Notes under the pieces: generated by a model
Told to the model about the DNA's origin: nothing
Databases searched by the model: none
What the model saw: the letters and a program-made list of their open reading frames with translations, nothing else
Position numbers and translations under genes: made by a program
Part shown: one piece after another, positions 1 through 12,368 of the stretch
Layout of the letters: each line of letters starts with the position of its first letter
Numbering within the stretch: the stretch's first letter is position 1
Assembly (NCBI GenBank): GCA_000697665.1
Contig: KL197731.1
Coordinates: 1 to 64,000 of the forward strand
DNA from: Jaapia argillacea MUCL 33604
Lineage: Eukaryota; Basidiomycota; Agaricomycetes; Jaapiales; Jaapiaceae
DNA: 64,000 bases
Reading direction: 5' to 3'

Positions 1-1964
1 GGAGCTTGCGGTCCTTGCTAAAGTACCCCAAACTTGACCAAGTTTTGGGAAACTTGACAAGAAATGGACCTACTGATTCAAGACCGAACCGCTTGTACCT
101 TGCGAGCCTTACTGGACTTTAACAAGCCTCTCAAGTCACCAAAAGTGATGTGTAGTTTTGCTGATGCAGAACGCCCACTCCGTGCTGCACTTTGTGAGCT
201 CTCAGAGTGTGTAGACTACTTGACCCAACCTTCACACTCGGAATCAAACCTTACTGGAAGAGTGCCGAATTTCATGACAAGCCACAGGCCTCTGCACGAA
301 AGTCCGCCCCAGCTAACGGTCGCAGTGTCGATGGTCCCGATGCTGGATCTAGACGAAGCACGCGAAGATCGACGGGACGATGACCCGGTGGCTGTGTGGG
401 AACACTCGCGTGCTCGGCAAAGGACAGTTGAGGGACCGTGAAGGGACCGTTTATCTGACAGAAGAAGTGAGGTTTTCTGTGAGCCCTGTATCGCGCACAT
501 ACTGAGCAGCTGGCCCACAACTGTGGTAATTTGAAGATGGTGACCATGCAAGAAATGTGTGTGGGCTGGTGATATGCAGAGGATCCTGCCTCTGCCATCC
601 CTGGGTCTTCCCCTGCAGCGGGGTGTAACAATTGAAGCACAATCCAAGTGATCTCCGTCAGACAATCCGACTTCAATACATGCTCGATGACCTTAATTCT
701 TTGAAAAAACACAATGAGTCAACTGATTTCGGCTTTGGGACTGAACCACTTGTCAAGTCCAGAATAGCCAGCCCTAATGTCGGCACGTGCATGTTCCACT
801 TCCCTGTTTGGCTTGGTTGGCTGACTTTGCTTCCCACTTCTCCATCTCTCGGTCACCTCCCAGTTGCAACCCCATTGCTCTCTCCTCCCCTTGCTACATG
901 TCCTCAAGTCATGTACGATGCGGTGGAGCAACTCCTGGCTTGGCTACCATTCCCGTTTATTTGAGCAATGTGCTATCACGACTATTTGTCCACAAACCTT
1001 CGAATCCTGTGGTGCATATCTCGGTCTCCCTGGTACACTCGAACCCGCTGCAAACTGATCAACTGTTCATCACCACCTCCATCAGAATCATGGGAAACCT
1101 GGACCTTTCCAAATGACTGCTCGACTCTCCAGCTGCCATGTGCTGACTCCCCGTCCCACGAATATATCCTCCTCACGTGTGTCCCTCGGGGTTGTTGTTG
1201 ACTTCCCAAGATCTCGGCTCTCCTTTCGTTGTGTGTCGTACCGTACTCGGTCTCGAAAGTTCCGTGACCAGAATGCTCTCTAAAATCTCGGCTGCTCCCT
1301 ATGAATCTTGTGGCCCTGGCTCCTCCTGTTGGCCACCCTGCCAATGACTCCCGGGCTTGATAGGACAGACTCCCACCAACACCAATGATTCGTGGCTCCG
1401 CACCCTCCCTCACACTGTATTGTACCTAGTATCACTTCGATATCATTGTAACATCTACAAATATATGGGTTTCGGGTCCGATTACTATCTGCTATTAGCT
1501 ATTGTTGGGTGGTTCAAGTTTGGTGACGGGTAGCGAAGATTGGAAGTTTTGATCAGAAAATAAGACTAGGAATCACATGAATATAGCTCCTGAGCCTCCC
1601 TTGCGGGCACACCGAAGGCACATAATGTCGCCCCTCAGCAGAGCACAAGTAGTTACATGTGCACCACACCCGAAGTGTACGCACAATGCATACATTTCCA
1701 AGCGAAGATGTGAGGCGCAGGTTGGACGTGTGGGAACCTCACGCGGGCGGTCCGTGGGACACTGGAGCCAGCCACATGTCTGGCATATGTGGGCAGAATG
1801 GTGGTGTACACGCGGCTTGCATGCGGCCATCGACCCCGCGTCTCGAAATTGACAGGCTGGTTTCGAGTTGAACAATTCTGAATGCTGACCACTGATGAGC
1901 CTTTGAGGGTTGATGGTATGTACGTCTAATCCACAAAGTCAAATCAATTCCCAATTGAATTTGA
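1..1964. other. No supported gene
   Basis: Nearly 2 kb in which I find no protein family, no convincing exon chain and no RNA gene. Short open frames on both strands have unremarkable composition. The right end may hold the missing first exon of the F-box gene that is open from 1965, but no ATG-donor combination stands out. Confidence 0.5.
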
Positions 1965-3563
1965 CCACCAGAAGTTGCCCAAACTATCCTTCAAAATTCG
2001 CTCCTCCCTGTATGGCGAATCCCTGCTGAAACTCTCGTCGACATCTTCCTGCACCTTTCAGATGATGAAGGGATAGAAAATATCGAGACGAAGCCCTGGA
2101 AGTCGTGGGTCAAAGTTACCCATGTCTGTCACTATTGGCGGGAAGTTGCACTGGATAATCCACTTCTATGGACGCACCTCCCAATCACCTTACCCAAATG
2201 GACGCTCCGTATGCTGTCCCTATCCAAGCAGGCGCCACTTCATATCGATTGCTTCCCCCAGCACCCGACGCACTTTCAAGCACTACTTCGCGCTTTAGAG
2301 CACATGGAGCGAATCGAATACCTGGCCATTTATGTTGGCTTCGGTTCGGACGAACTTTCAAAACTTTCCCTCATTACTCCAGCACCTCGACTGAAGTGTT
2401 TGCGCCTCCTTCACGGGGATTGTTTCGTGGTCCGGCGCCTTCCAGATGATTTATTCAGCGGACAGACTCCTTGTTTGCGAGCTATTGCTTTGGTTGGATT
2501 ATGTCTTGATTGGGCGTCACCCATATTTTCTAACCTTGTGGAAATTGACATTTCCTACTCCAATATACGAATGCACCTGTATCGCAACCGTGCGCTACCG
2601 TCGGCAGAAGATATGGCCCGTATCCTTCGCAATTGTCCTCACTTGCAATCCCTCCAGCTCATCGAATCCTTACCCAGGCCGACGGCACCTGGTCTACCCA
2701 TATTACCACCTATACCACTGCCCAATCTTCGTCGGCTGGTCGTAGAAGGACCTGCTCCTGATTGTGCATCCTTCGTAAAGCAAATCACATATCCTCCGAC
2801 GATAGCCCTCCGTCTGGGGTGTTCCGAGTGTACCTTTGACAACATCCTAGGCGTCCTACCCATCATGTGTTCGTATTGGGGATCGAAAGGAGGAATACAG
2901 CGACCTGGTCTGTACCTTTTTACCGGGTGGGAAGGGGTTCAAGATACCTTGGTCGCTGTCGATAGATTCCCGACCTTGGTGGATGGCACTATCCCGGCGG
3001 GGCTTGAGGACCCAACAGGCATCTCACTTTCTGGTGATGACCTACTTCCCTCCCCTCGTCCGAGTCGAGCTCTCGCCGAAATCCTCCATACCATGGACTG
3101 TGGTCCGTTAAGGGCGATTCGTATGCGGGGAGATAAAGCGATCGAATCCAACGATTGGATCGTTGCCTTGCGCTGTGCTGTCAATGTACACACAATCCAC
3201 GTGGATGGCCCCACAAACATGTTCGGACTTGTGGACGCCCTCCAGCAATTAACAGAACCTACTGAGAATTCGACTCTCGGAAATTTCGCCCTTTTCCCCA
3301 ATCTGCACCGAATTATCTTGGAAGGAATAGATTTCGATACATGCTCTGCTGATTCTACAGCGTTGGACGAGGCGCTCCTTGGTATGTTTATCTGCCGACA
3401 CGAAAGCAAACAGTCGTTAGAGTTGCATGTCAGGCGATGTCATCATGTCCACAGGATCGTTTGGGAGACCGAGGACCATGTCAGTAAGGTCTTCTGGGAC
3501 GGACGAGACGACAATGAAAGGGAGGAGGAGCGAGAAGAGCGAGAAGGGGACGACGACGGTTGA
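1965..3563 (+). CDS. F-box / leucine-rich-repeat-like protein, 5' end unresolved
   Basis: The frame is open from 1965 (stop TGA at 1962) to 3563. An F-box core begins near 2007 (VWRIPAETLVDIFLHL, then VCHYWREVALDNPLLW), followed by about 400 residues of irregular leucine-rich-like sequence and a very charged Glu/Arg/Asp tail. F-box proteins of this mushroom type are expected to tie substrates to SCF ubiquitin ligases through Skp1. The first in-frame ATG is at 2211, inside the F-box homology, so a real start must lie in an upstream exon; a cag at 1969-1971 could be the acceptor. If no upstream exon exists the gene is 5' truncated. The product is not closely similar to the other two F-box proteins in the window. 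Confidence 0.7.
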   Translation, partial: PPEVAQTILQNSLLPVWRIPAETLVDIFLHLSDDEGIENIETKPWKSWVKVTHVCHYWREVALDNPLLWTHLPITLPKWTLRMLSLSKQAPLHIDCFPQHPTHFQALLRALEHMERIEYLAIYVGFGSDELSKLSLITPAPRLKCLRLLHGDCFVVRRLPDDLFSGQTPCLRAIALVGLCLDWASPIFSNLVEIDISYSNIRMHLYRNRALPSAEDMARILRNCPHLQSLQLIESLPRPTAPGLPILPPIPLPNLRRLVVEGPAPDCASFVKQITYPPTIALRLGCSECTFDNILGVLPIMCSYWGSKGGIQRPGLYLFTGWEGVQDTLVAVDRFPTLVDGTIPAGLEDPTGISLSGDDLLPSPRPSRALAEILHTMDCGPLRAIRMRGDKAIESNDWIVALRCAVNVHTIHVDGPTNMFGLVDALQQLTEPTENSTLGNFALFPNLHRIILEGIDFDTCSADSTALDEALLGMFICRHESKQSLELHVRRCHHVHRIVWETEDHVSKVFWDGRDDNEREEEREEREGDDDG

Positions 3564-3840
3564 ACATGGGAGTGGTGGGCTGCACGAGAACCATGGCGTA
3601 AAGGATGACTCTCACTTGCGCAAATACCTGGGCCTATTCATATAGTGTACTACTTGCTGGTCGTTTCGAGTCAAGGATAACAGCGCTGCATAAGTACTCC
3701 GGAAATCCGAAACCTACCGACATCTATTTGAAATCAAGGACGAAGGCCAGAGGGGGATGAATGAAGAGCATCCCCTTAGATATATCGAGTGCTAAGTAAA
3801 TTCCAAAATCCTATCCTACAACTTTGGCGTCGACCCTCAT

Positions 3841-6137
3841 CTAAAACGATGCCTGAGCAGCAGCCCTCTCAGCAAAACTTCCTCTCGCTTCCCACACAGG
3901 CTTATGCACGGCATTCTCCTTCTCCTCGCTTTCATCCAACTCACCCCACGCTCCGCCCCCTGGTGTCTCAATGATGAGCCGATCCCCTTTCCCCATATAC
4001 ACCGTCGCCTTTCCACCAATATTGATCCTCCTTGTCTCTGGGACATTCTCCTCGTCTTCCTGAGCCGTGTCGCCATCTTCTTTACGAGGTCGTTTGACCC
4101 AGGTGTTCCGGCCTAACCCACCTGAGCCACCTCCCTCTAAACCATAAGGTTGACGAGTCCGTCGCTGAAACATTGAAAGGATTTCAGATCAACTCAACAG
4201 GGTGAGAATTACCCCTCGATAAAAAAAAAGTGAACGAACCTCTGATAGAATAGACACCTGCATCCCTTCCATCATCTCCAACTCTCTCACAACTCCCTCG
4301 CCTCCCTTGAACTTACCAGCCCCAGCAGAACCTTCTCGCAAACCGAATCGGTGGACGAGAACGGGGTAGCGTCGTTCGAGAATCTCAACGTCGCCGATAC
4401 GGGTGTTGGTGATGTGGGTGTGAACCCCTGAAGTTCCGTGCCAGGTGGGGCCTGCACCTGATCCCCCGGCTATTGTCTATTTCCCAACAGTATTGAGTGA
4501 GCTGAGTATATGCAGGTGATAATATTGGTAATACCTCGTAGTAACCCCAACCAGCGACGTGTCTGCCTTCCTTGTCTTTGCCACCAGCGCCGAAAGTGAG
4601 ATTACTGCGCCGTACAATGTCAGCGTTGACATAATGGCATCTGGAGGGCCATATTCACTCACTTTGTACATCCTTGGCTAGCAGCACATGCATGGAAAGC
4701 CTTAAGGACAACATCAACTATCCGTTGGGACGTCAGGACGTTCCCAGCACACACAGCTGCTGTCCGTGAAGGCGACAATAGCGAATCCTCGGGAATCTTG
4801 ACTGTTTGGGTTTTCAAATGCCATCAGGCGACAACAACGGTGCAGCAGAGGCGAAAGCGTACTTGTTAACGGGACGAGACACCCAGCGTTGAGTGGGATG
4901 TCAGAGTCCAGCATAGCACGCATACAGTATATCACGGCTGAATGGACGACTGAGATGGGTGCGTTCAGGTTTCCTCGGACTTCACACCCTGTCCCGGAGA
5001 AGTCCAGTACAGCCGAACCATCTTCCTCGTTGATCTCTACTTTCAGATTAATCTATAGGAGGCTATCAGCATATGTAATATATGCAGATACGGTGCAACA
5101 CTTACGGGTGATCCATCGTCAAGATAGTCGACGGCGGTTAGGACGTTTGTTTGTGCCCGTTTGACAACATCTTGCAGGAGCTTGCGGACAGAGTTCTCGG
5201 CGTTGGTACGTATGTGGAACATGTATTCCTGGACCGTTTCCAGACCGTATTCGTCGACAACTATCATGAAAAAGACGATGTTAGGTGCGAGTTGGGAAGA
5301 TACAGAGTACATACTCATTCGGATCAGTTGGACACCCTTGTGGTTGGCCGATATTTGCTACAATAGAAGTCAACTCCAATCCTTGTAGTTCATAATGCTC
5401 TGAATACGTACAGCCTTCAAATCGCTCTCAACGTCCTGAATGTTCCTGCACCCCGAGCTTCCGGGGTATTGCGCAGGCTTGTCAACCATATACTCCAACA
5501 ACCCCTTCCTATCGAAAACTCCGTTATTCACGATCTTAAAGCTGACGATCTCAGCCCCTTCCTCGTATAGATTCACGGATGTGGGAGGCATCGAACCCGG
5601 AAGAATGCCGCCAATATCGGCGTGGTGTCCTCGGGATGCTGTGAAGAAGATAATTTCGCTCGAGGTGGGATGGAAGACAGGGGTGATGATGGTAATGTCG
5701 GGAAGGTGCCTGTATGAGATAGAGATCTGAGAAACGACGGAGGGTGGACGATCGTAGCACTCACGAGCCCCCGGCATGAGGGGAGTTGGTCATTAAAACG
5801 TCTCCCTCCTTGAGATCCTTCCCATACAACTTCATCTGATACTTCACAGCACTGCGACAAGATGATGAATCATGAATGGATCCAAGGAACGAATGACGTA
5901 CAAGCTCATAGACCCCAGGTGAATCGGAATGAAGGGCGCGTTAGCTACCAAGTCGCCATCGGGAGCGAAGAGGGCGCAAGAGAAATCTAATCTCTCTTTG
6001 ATGTTTGTGCTGATAGCCGTTTGCTGCAGTGAACGACCCATGGCTTCGGCCACGCTCATGAAGCGGTTGGCAAACAGCGTCAGCAGAATAGGGTCGGGCC
6101 CTTTCGAGGCAGCGTTTCCAGTGCCATTGACCGTCAT
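3841..6137 (-). CDS. Stand-alone HyuB (hydantoinase B / 5-oxoprolinase C-terminal half)
   Basis: Ten exons (6137-5902, 5851-5765, 5709-5412, 5357-5315, 5260-5106, 5052-4863, 4801-4663, 4604-4535, 4476-4240, 4164-3841) join in frame to 592 residues. The protein matches the HyuB half of eukaryotic 5-oxoprolinase, which with HyuA hydrolyses 5-oxoproline to glutamate using ATP in the glutathione cycle. Recognisable blocks are [48 protein letters not shown] and the C-terminal [10 protein letters not shown] full fungal enzyme has about 1,300 residues with HyuA first; here translation starts directly at HyuB and the upstream 600 bases hold no HyuA exons before the neighbouring gene ends. All ten junctions are intact, which argues against an old pseudogene. 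It may act with a HyuA encoded elsewhere, or be a recently truncated copy. Confidence 0.85.
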
Positions 6138-6759
6138 ATTTGCAGTAAGAACGGAGGAGGAATCTTAGGGAGGGATAAAGATGACAAGCACGCAGAAATG
6201 ACGAAACGGTCTGTGGTTATTTATTGCCAGCCTGATTCCGCGAGAATTCCGGTTGCGCGGAATGGTACCGTCGACGAGGATGCACGTAGAGAATGCAGTG
6301 TACTCGATCCTCTACTGTATGAGAGAGATGCAGACGGAGAAATTACAGCACATGGTACAGTGACGGTTGGATAAGATCATTCGGGAAAGACAAGGAAGGC
6401 GTGGGAAAACATGGCCAATCCAGCGAACGAACATCCCAACATTTACAGGGGCAGGCTGAGTACAAGAATCGCCCATTCACTGGGACATTCGATACGCCTT
6501 TCTCACTATTTCCACAATCGGCTGGACAACCAACAACATGGACATTGTTTGACCTAATGTCCACTGTACAAGGTCAATATTTCGATATCTCACAGGGTTG
6601 CTCGGCTCACCTGTGCTGTTTGGCTTCGGACGCCGTTCTTTTCCAGGGTTAACTCGATAGTGACAAGAGCCAACGACCAATACGTTAGAGTCAAAGGAGT
6701 TGTCAACACAGCGGTACAGCCTAGGAAAGGTCATAAGCGGGACACCTCAAAGCGAAATG
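6138..6759. other. Intergenic, no HyuA exons seen
   Basis: About 620 bases between the HyuB start and the stop of the membrane-protein gene, both on the minus strand. It should contain the HyuB promoter and the membrane gene's 3' end. I looked for HyuA C-terminal coding on the minus strand and found none. Confidence 0.5.
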
Positions 6760-7690
6760 TCAATACCACGCACGTCCCGTAGAGTTGGTACTGGAGCTGT
6801 CGTCAGGCTCACTCTGCGCCTTGTTCAGGTACTTCACATATTCTATTGGTGCCTTGATTATCGTGACGGCAGATGCAACAATGAGCACAACTCGAAGCCA
6901 AAGGACCGTAGCCCTGACGTGAATCCCAACGATGGCGAACACCACATGATCGTTAGTATGGCAACCACTAACTTGTCCGAAGGTGGGAGCCTCAGCTTGT
7001 ACAACAATTGTCCAGACACAATTGAGCGTGCCGATCAAGAGGGCGGCGATGTGAAACGTATAAGCGGTCATCTTGCCGTAGTCATACAGGGCTGCTGGCA
7101 TGGCGGCAATGGTACCGAGGTTTGACAAAAGGGTGACGATGATACCATCGATTAAGGAAACGTTCCCCAACGTTTTCCATTGAATAATTGTGGCGAGGAC
7201 CAGACAGATATTGGTTAGAAGTCCTCCTTGCGCAAGGGAGATCCAGAGTTCGCGGTCGGCAACCACTAGACGTGAAGTCAGGAATTCATACCCCTTGGGT
7301 GCATCGGCAAAAATTACACTCACGGGGCGCACCGATTATGGCTATGAGAGACTGAACGTAGATAGCCACCCTAACCTTCCACACGCGTAGGTGTGTCAAT
7401 GTGTGAGCATATCAAGTCAATTCCCTCGAGTGCTCACTCCAATACCTAATGGTGGAGGCTTCAATGGGCGGCGTTGTTTGAGAAGGGGGAAGAGTACCAG
7501 TGATGTCAGGATTGACTGTGAGTGCACACGGGTCCGCTAGCGTCTAAGGAGAGGTAATCGTAACATAAATCAGCTATCTAATATATGGGAACAGAAGGGT
7601 AGGATGGCTCACATTCGACATATTCGAAGATGTGATAAAGTGGGCAAGGGGATTGAGGGTGACTACCACGGGAATCTGGAATATATACAT
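6760..7690 (-). CDS. Multi-pass membrane protein of unknown function
   Basis: Four exons (7690-7613, 7543-7446, 7370-7324, 7265-6760) give 242 residues in frame. The start is the ATG at 7690, which opens MYIFQIPVVVTLNPLAHF. An extracellular-type segment DPCALTVNPDITG is followed by about five hydrophobic stretches: around VAIYVQSLIAII, ISLAQGGLLTNICLVL, IDGIIVTLLSNLGTIAA, FHIAALLIGTLNCVW and VVLIVASAVTII. The layout resembles uncharacterised Agaricomycete membrane proteins that carry a C-x-x-x-N-P-D-I-[AT]-G signature before the first helix. I cannot assign a substrate or function. The C-terminus is a short Ser-rich tail. Confidence 0.65.
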
Positions 7691-8458
7691 CCGTGTTCAA
7701 CGAAGTGCGGATACCTCGAGGTTGGATTACTTTCATCAAGATACACGCCATGAATGGGCGCGTTGACTCTGAGTTTCGATCTATTCGCTTCCCGTTATCA
7801 CGCTTATGGATACCCACAGCAGGTGAGTGCGTTTATCGGAAATGAAAACGCCGATTTCTGGAGGGAGTTAGACATCATCATGGTAGCTGACCACGGATAT
7901 CAAAAAAAAAACACAATTCGCACAAGAAGGGTTGCCAGTCAAGTGTGGATACAGAGGCCGCAGGAGTGAGGGATTGAGGAGGGGTGTGTGAATGATGGTC
8001 TTCAAGGATGTTCGAGATGAAAACGGTTGCGACATTGAGCCACGGGAACGGTAGTGTAAGTGAAAAGTATAGGCGATGGAGTAAGTACTGTATGCTCAGT
8101 CTGAACAGCCGCCGTGAAGGTGTAACAATCGTGGGAACCATGCTATGAATAATTTAGCCTTGTGGTCGCGTTGGCCTACCACCAACCCACTTATACACAG
8201 AACATCGCTCGCCGCCTGCAGATTCTGTGGGAGACGCCATAAAAAGCATACCACCAACCAGCACGCATATTTCTAAGTGATAACCCAGTCCTAAGAAGTC
8301 CCGTGCGCGTTTAATGTGCTCTTGAGACTCGAGTTCATAGAGGAGTATAATTTCATTGCAGGTGAGCCGGAGGGTTAAATGTCCACTCTAGGCGCTGAAG
8401 AGCCTCATTTATAGCATCATACCCATCCCACCTGGCACGCATTACAAAACAGGGCAAA
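7691..8458. other. Intergenic with one copy of a short dispersed repeat
   Basis: No gene is seen. At 8193-8240 lies a copy of a short hairpin-type repeat, also found near 29786 (21 bases with one mismatch, then GATTCTGTG and GAGACGCC in common). The rest is presumably the divergent promoters of the membrane-protein and F-box genes. Confidence 0.5.
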
Positions 8459-9955
8459 ATGATGGAGGTCGACTCCCCAACCCTTGCACAATTGAGGCTT
8501 CGAGCGTCCGAGCAAGAAGCCGAGGTTCTGAAATATCGAGAGTATCTCGTTGCAGCTGAAGCAGCTCTAGCAAGGACCAGAGCAACCGTAGCACGGTTTG
8601 CCCCTGTGTACCAAGTTCCCAACGAAATTCTATCCACCATCTTCGCTATTGGTCACAACGACCAGTGCGATCCATCTCGCCCCGCTGGAACCTGGTCATT
8701 CAGCCTCCGTAATGCCGTTTGCCTGACATCCAGGCGATTCCGGGATGTCGCGGTCAACACGGGACCTATGTGGACGAGCTTTCGCATCCGATTATATCAC
8801 AGCGAATGTGGAGATGCAGCTCGTCACCGAGAGTGCATGGCCAGGGCTTTGCCGAGATCGAAGGCTTATCCGCTGAACTTCTACTTTCAATGTAGATGCA
8901 TATGCACATCGTGTGGTCCAAGCTCCTTGACCATAAAACGTGCAGTCACGCCAATCATGTCCGAGATGCATCGTGTACGAAGCCTCGAGCTTGATGTGTG
9001 CGAATTCCACCCTCAAATCGTCTGGTTTCTCAACCAAATGCGACACGATTTCGCTCCCCTCCTTGAATTCTTTCGTTGCAATTTTCATGGCGACTCGAAT
9101 CCAGACCTCGAATATTGGCTCAAATCAGCTGGAACTTGTCATCTCTTCCGTGGGGGGGCACCCCTCCTACATTCTCTGAGTATTTCCGGTACTCAATCTT
9201 CTCCCCGTCTTCTCCCTCCCCGGGGCGGCGTCACTTCGTGCACCATCGCCGACTTACAATGGGCCGATGCTCACGATAAAATCGTCCCTCTCCTCACGTC
9301 AATGCCATTACTCACTACACTCACCCTCAACAACGTTCGAACCATCCCCGACGAGCCCTTCGGCTTTCCAGTATTGCTCCTCCCCTCCCTCAAATCCCTC
9401 TCCATGACGGGTTACGCCGCGTTCTGGTTTTGTGGGGTGCTGGTTTCTCCACTCCTGGAATCCCTTACAATCATCCATTCATCCAACTATACGATGGACG
9501 ATCTGCTTCGAAATATCAGAAATACCAGAAAGTTCCCGCTACTCCGCTCATTGGCCATACAGCTTGACGTCGACGCCTTGGTGTCGGATGGTCCAACGGA
9601 GGCCAGGGTCTTCCCTTCCCTCGACGCAGAATTCATGAAATCCACGTCTCTGCTCACCCATCTTAGGTTGGATAGTACCGAGGAGAGCATACGCCTCGTC
9701 ATACGGTCGATGATGAATCCACATCAGGCGGAGCAAGGTCCGGAAAGCGTCCTATGGCCGCATCTGCAGTCTGTCGACTTTATGAATTGCCTCAAATCCG
9801 AAGCACTCGACTTCCTCTCTTACCGGAATAAGATGGGACACTCGCTTGCTGATTTCAGTTTCAGAGGGGTGACGATTAGACCCGCTGGGGGAGATATCGC
9901 TGAGATGCGACGGCTACTCCAAGCTTGGGATGAAAGCTATGAATACTACGAATAA
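8459..9955 (+). CDS. F-box protein, coiled coil + F-box + LRR-like
   Basis: A single 498-residue exon. Residues 1-45 form a short coiled coil rich in Glu, Ala and Arg, followed by the F-box (FAPVYQVPNEILSTIFAIGH, then TSRRFRDVAVNTGPMW) and about 380 residues of leucine-rich-like sequence ending in a Tyr/Glu tail. The expected role is substrate recognition for an SCF ubiquitin ligase. It is a clear paralogue of the F-box gene at 16678: both share the coiled coil, the F-box with GHN-[DE]-[QE]-CDPS, a C-x-C-x(2-3)-C cluster (CRCICTSC here, CCCSRCSP there) and the block FWFCGVL / HWWCGVL near the C-terminus. The pair brackets the phospholipase B tandem. Confidence 0.85.
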   Translation: MMEVDSPTLAQLRLRASEQEAEVLKYREYLVAAEAALARTRATVARFAPVYQVPNEILSTIFAIGHNDQCDPSRPAGTWSFSLRNAVCLTSRRFRDVAVNTGPMWTSFRIRLYHSECGDAARHRECMARALPRSKAYPLNFYFQCRCICTSCGPSSLTIKRAVTPIMSEMHRVRSLELDVCEFHPQIVWFLNQMRHDFAPLLEFFRCNFHGDSNPDLEYWLKSAGTCHLFRGGAPLLHSLSISGTQSSPRLLPPRGGVTSCTIADLQWADAHDKIVPLLTSMPLLTTLTLNNVRTIPDEPFGFPVLLLPSLKSLSMTGYAAFWFCGVLVSPLLESLTIIHSSNYTMDDLLRNIRNTRKFPLLRSLAIQLDVDALVSDGPTEARVFPSLDAEFMKSTSLLTHLRLDSTEESIRLVIRSMMNPHQAEQGPESVLWPHLQSVDFMNCLKSEALDFLSYRNKMGHSLADFSFRGVTIRPAGGDIAEMRRLLQAWDESYEYYE

Positions 9956-10154
9956 CCTTCGCAAGAATGACACGTTCATCGTTATGTTATATTTTGGATC
10001 GATATATTCCTTTACCCTATTGTTGTCACTTGCTTGAGGTCGGCATCAGTATCATCCAGGCGGGAGGGAGGGAGATAACCACGTGAGATCGGACAATATG
10101 CGTTTTATGTGACCGCTTATCACTAGCGGAGGATACTACAAACACACTCGTTCC
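9956..10154. other. Convergent intergenic gap
   Basis: A 199-base gap between the 3' ends of an F-box gene (plus) and phospholipase B copy 1 (minus). It should hold both polyadenylation regions. Confidence 0.4.
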
Positions 10155-12368
10155 TCAAAACAAGACCGCCCAAGATAATGCCAATGCCGCGCCTCCCATA
10201 GCTAACACACTCTGCATGCTGCTTCGACCTCCGATTCCTGACGAGGTGGTCACTGCAACCTGGGTTCCATTCCAACAATACCTGGCAAAACAGCTCGAGC
10301 ACACTCCGCTCCTCTCGATGCCCTCTCTCGCCCTCGTACGATCCACAACTGCACAAGCCAAGCATGCGGGGTACTCTGGATCCTTTGACTCTGAAGTATT
10401 GGCCGGGTAACCCTGGGTTGCAAGGATGAATGTTTGGGCTAGCACAGCCTGGGCGAAGGTTTCATTGAAGGTGTCTCCTGTGGTATTGGTGACAGCTGGG
10501 TAACCCGGAGCGGGACCGCCATCGGCAATGTAGATGATGAGGGGCGTGGAGGCGTTGTCGCAACCGAAAAAGGTGGGATGTAGGTTCAGACCCTCTGAAA
10601 CGAACGTCGAAGTGTTGGTCGGGACCATCGGGAAAGGGTAGTCTGACGGGTACATATTTGCGCGAGTTTGAGCATTCTGAATGGATAAAGCACCTCAGCG
10701 TCTGCTCTCAGAGAAATTTTGCTAGACTTACGACCATCGAAGTTCCCTCTGACCACCCTTCGGTTGTATCACCATTCTGTAGGAAGAAGTCAGACGGCGC
10801 TCGGCAGAGGATCAAAGGTTACAGGATTACTCACAGCGTCGACGGCGATGATAACGTCGATCCCCCTGGCTTTGACCAGAAGAGGTTGAAGAGGAATAAC
10901 CTCGCCATCATTGCCCCCGTCCGTTAATCTCAGATATGCCTCTCCAGCGTCAATGAACTCTCCAGCCTTGACACCTTGGAAGGGGTTAGGATAATATGCC
11001 ACATCCATAGAGACCTCTGGCTGAGGATAGCTCCCGTTCACCAACTCGATCCAAGGCCATCCAGCGCCAGCCATTACGGCAGATGCCTGGTACCAAATGC
11101 TCGTGAAGCTGAACACTGGATCGCAATAGAGAACCACGTACTGAAGTGTTCAATCCGGCAAAGTAATCATTAGAAGTCCCGATAACGAAACCAGCTTGTT
11201 CAAAGCCGGTCACACAAACGGATTCGTTTGTAGTACCGAGGTACTGAATGGGTGCGAAAGCAGAGAGGGAAGGATCATATGATCCCATTTCAACTAGAAG
11301 AAGGGAGGCGTAAAGGATTACTCATCGAAGTAAATACTGAGTATTTGCATGGGGCTTACAAGCATTGAATTCGTAGATGATATTGGCGGGAGGAATTTCA
11401 TTGCCAGTGATATTTGGACCGGGAGACCAGGAGTCAATGATGACAATGGGAAATGGTTGAATATGATCCACGAACGTAGGCCTGCAAAGAAAATTTTTCA
11501 GATGTCACCCTTAGAAGATCAGAACGAAAGGCACTGACACATTCTGAATACTTGAGAACAATTGCCCAGCACCATGAATCGAAGTGGTGTTGTCGAAGAA
11601 GTTGGCTGTCGTTGTGCCATTCAGGAAATGCCGGGCGATGTTCCGACCCAAAGCATCCACAAGAGTCACAGGGAATCCAGCTTCGTACTTTCCCTGAATC
11701 TCCGCTGCCAGCTGCGATTCGTACATCGCGTTCAAAGTCGTGTCGTTACCCGCGACGGGTTGGAGCAACATTCCGTATGCAGTAGTCCACCCACCCCATC
11801 CGCCAGGGACAGCGGTTCCATTGGGAGGACCAAGGATGAGGTCTTGCATAGTCGGAAAATTCGACTGGGAGAGCGAATATACGATGGTGGATCCTCCGGA
11901 CAAGCCCGAGATGTAGGTAAGGGCCTGGAGTAAACCCCCAGTGCCAGCCTGCACAGAGGAGGAATTTCGTGCGTCCAAAGCATTCAATATTCCAGCTCCA
12001 AATAAGGCGGCTCTGTAAGCCCCGCCGCTGATGGCAAGTCCAACTGTAGGCAGGCTCCCATTTGCCGCGTTGCTGCTGCCTAGGATCGAAGCGACGTAGC
12101 TAGGGAGTGTGATATTGGTCCCCTGCACATTCGTGAGATAGGTTTGAAATGCTGAGGGAAGAACATTGGCTTTTTTGGCGGAGACATACTCTGCCTCAGC
12201 AGGGCTGAGGGTCTGGTTCACGCTGGCAACGCCAGCGCTACGGACCAGAGAAAAATTGGAGGGGCATGGAGCGAACTGGGGAGTCGACGCTTGGGCAGCA
12301 GTCTGACCAAGTACAGGGGATACAGTGGCGAGTAGCAGAGTAGCGAACGCGAACAAGCGCGGAAACAT
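10155..12368 (-). CDS. Lysophospholipase / phospholipase B, copy 1
   Basis: Six exons (12368-11539, 11481-11360, 11293-11142, 11086-10835, 10776-10732, 10676-10155) join to 640 residues. Phospholipase B removes both acyl chains from phospholipids at the cell surface or outside the cell. Visible features are an N-terminal signal peptide ending near VLGQTAAQ, the oxyanion-hole motif SGGAYRAALFGAG, the nucleophile motif GLSGGS and the catalytic-Asp motif LTDGGNDGEVIPLQPLL. Many N-glycosylation sites and a Cys-rich region (CLACAV, CSSCFARYC) follow. A Ser/Gly spacer and a hydrophobic C-terminus (ALALSWAVLF) look like a GPI-anchor signal. Length and motifs are complete, so the gene looks functional. 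It is a tandem duplicate of the gene at 13514. Confidence 0.93.

Noticed and set aside
5440-5730. Plus-strand frame opposite the HyuB gene
   Set aside because: Antisense to well-supported HyuB exon 3; no independent evidence.
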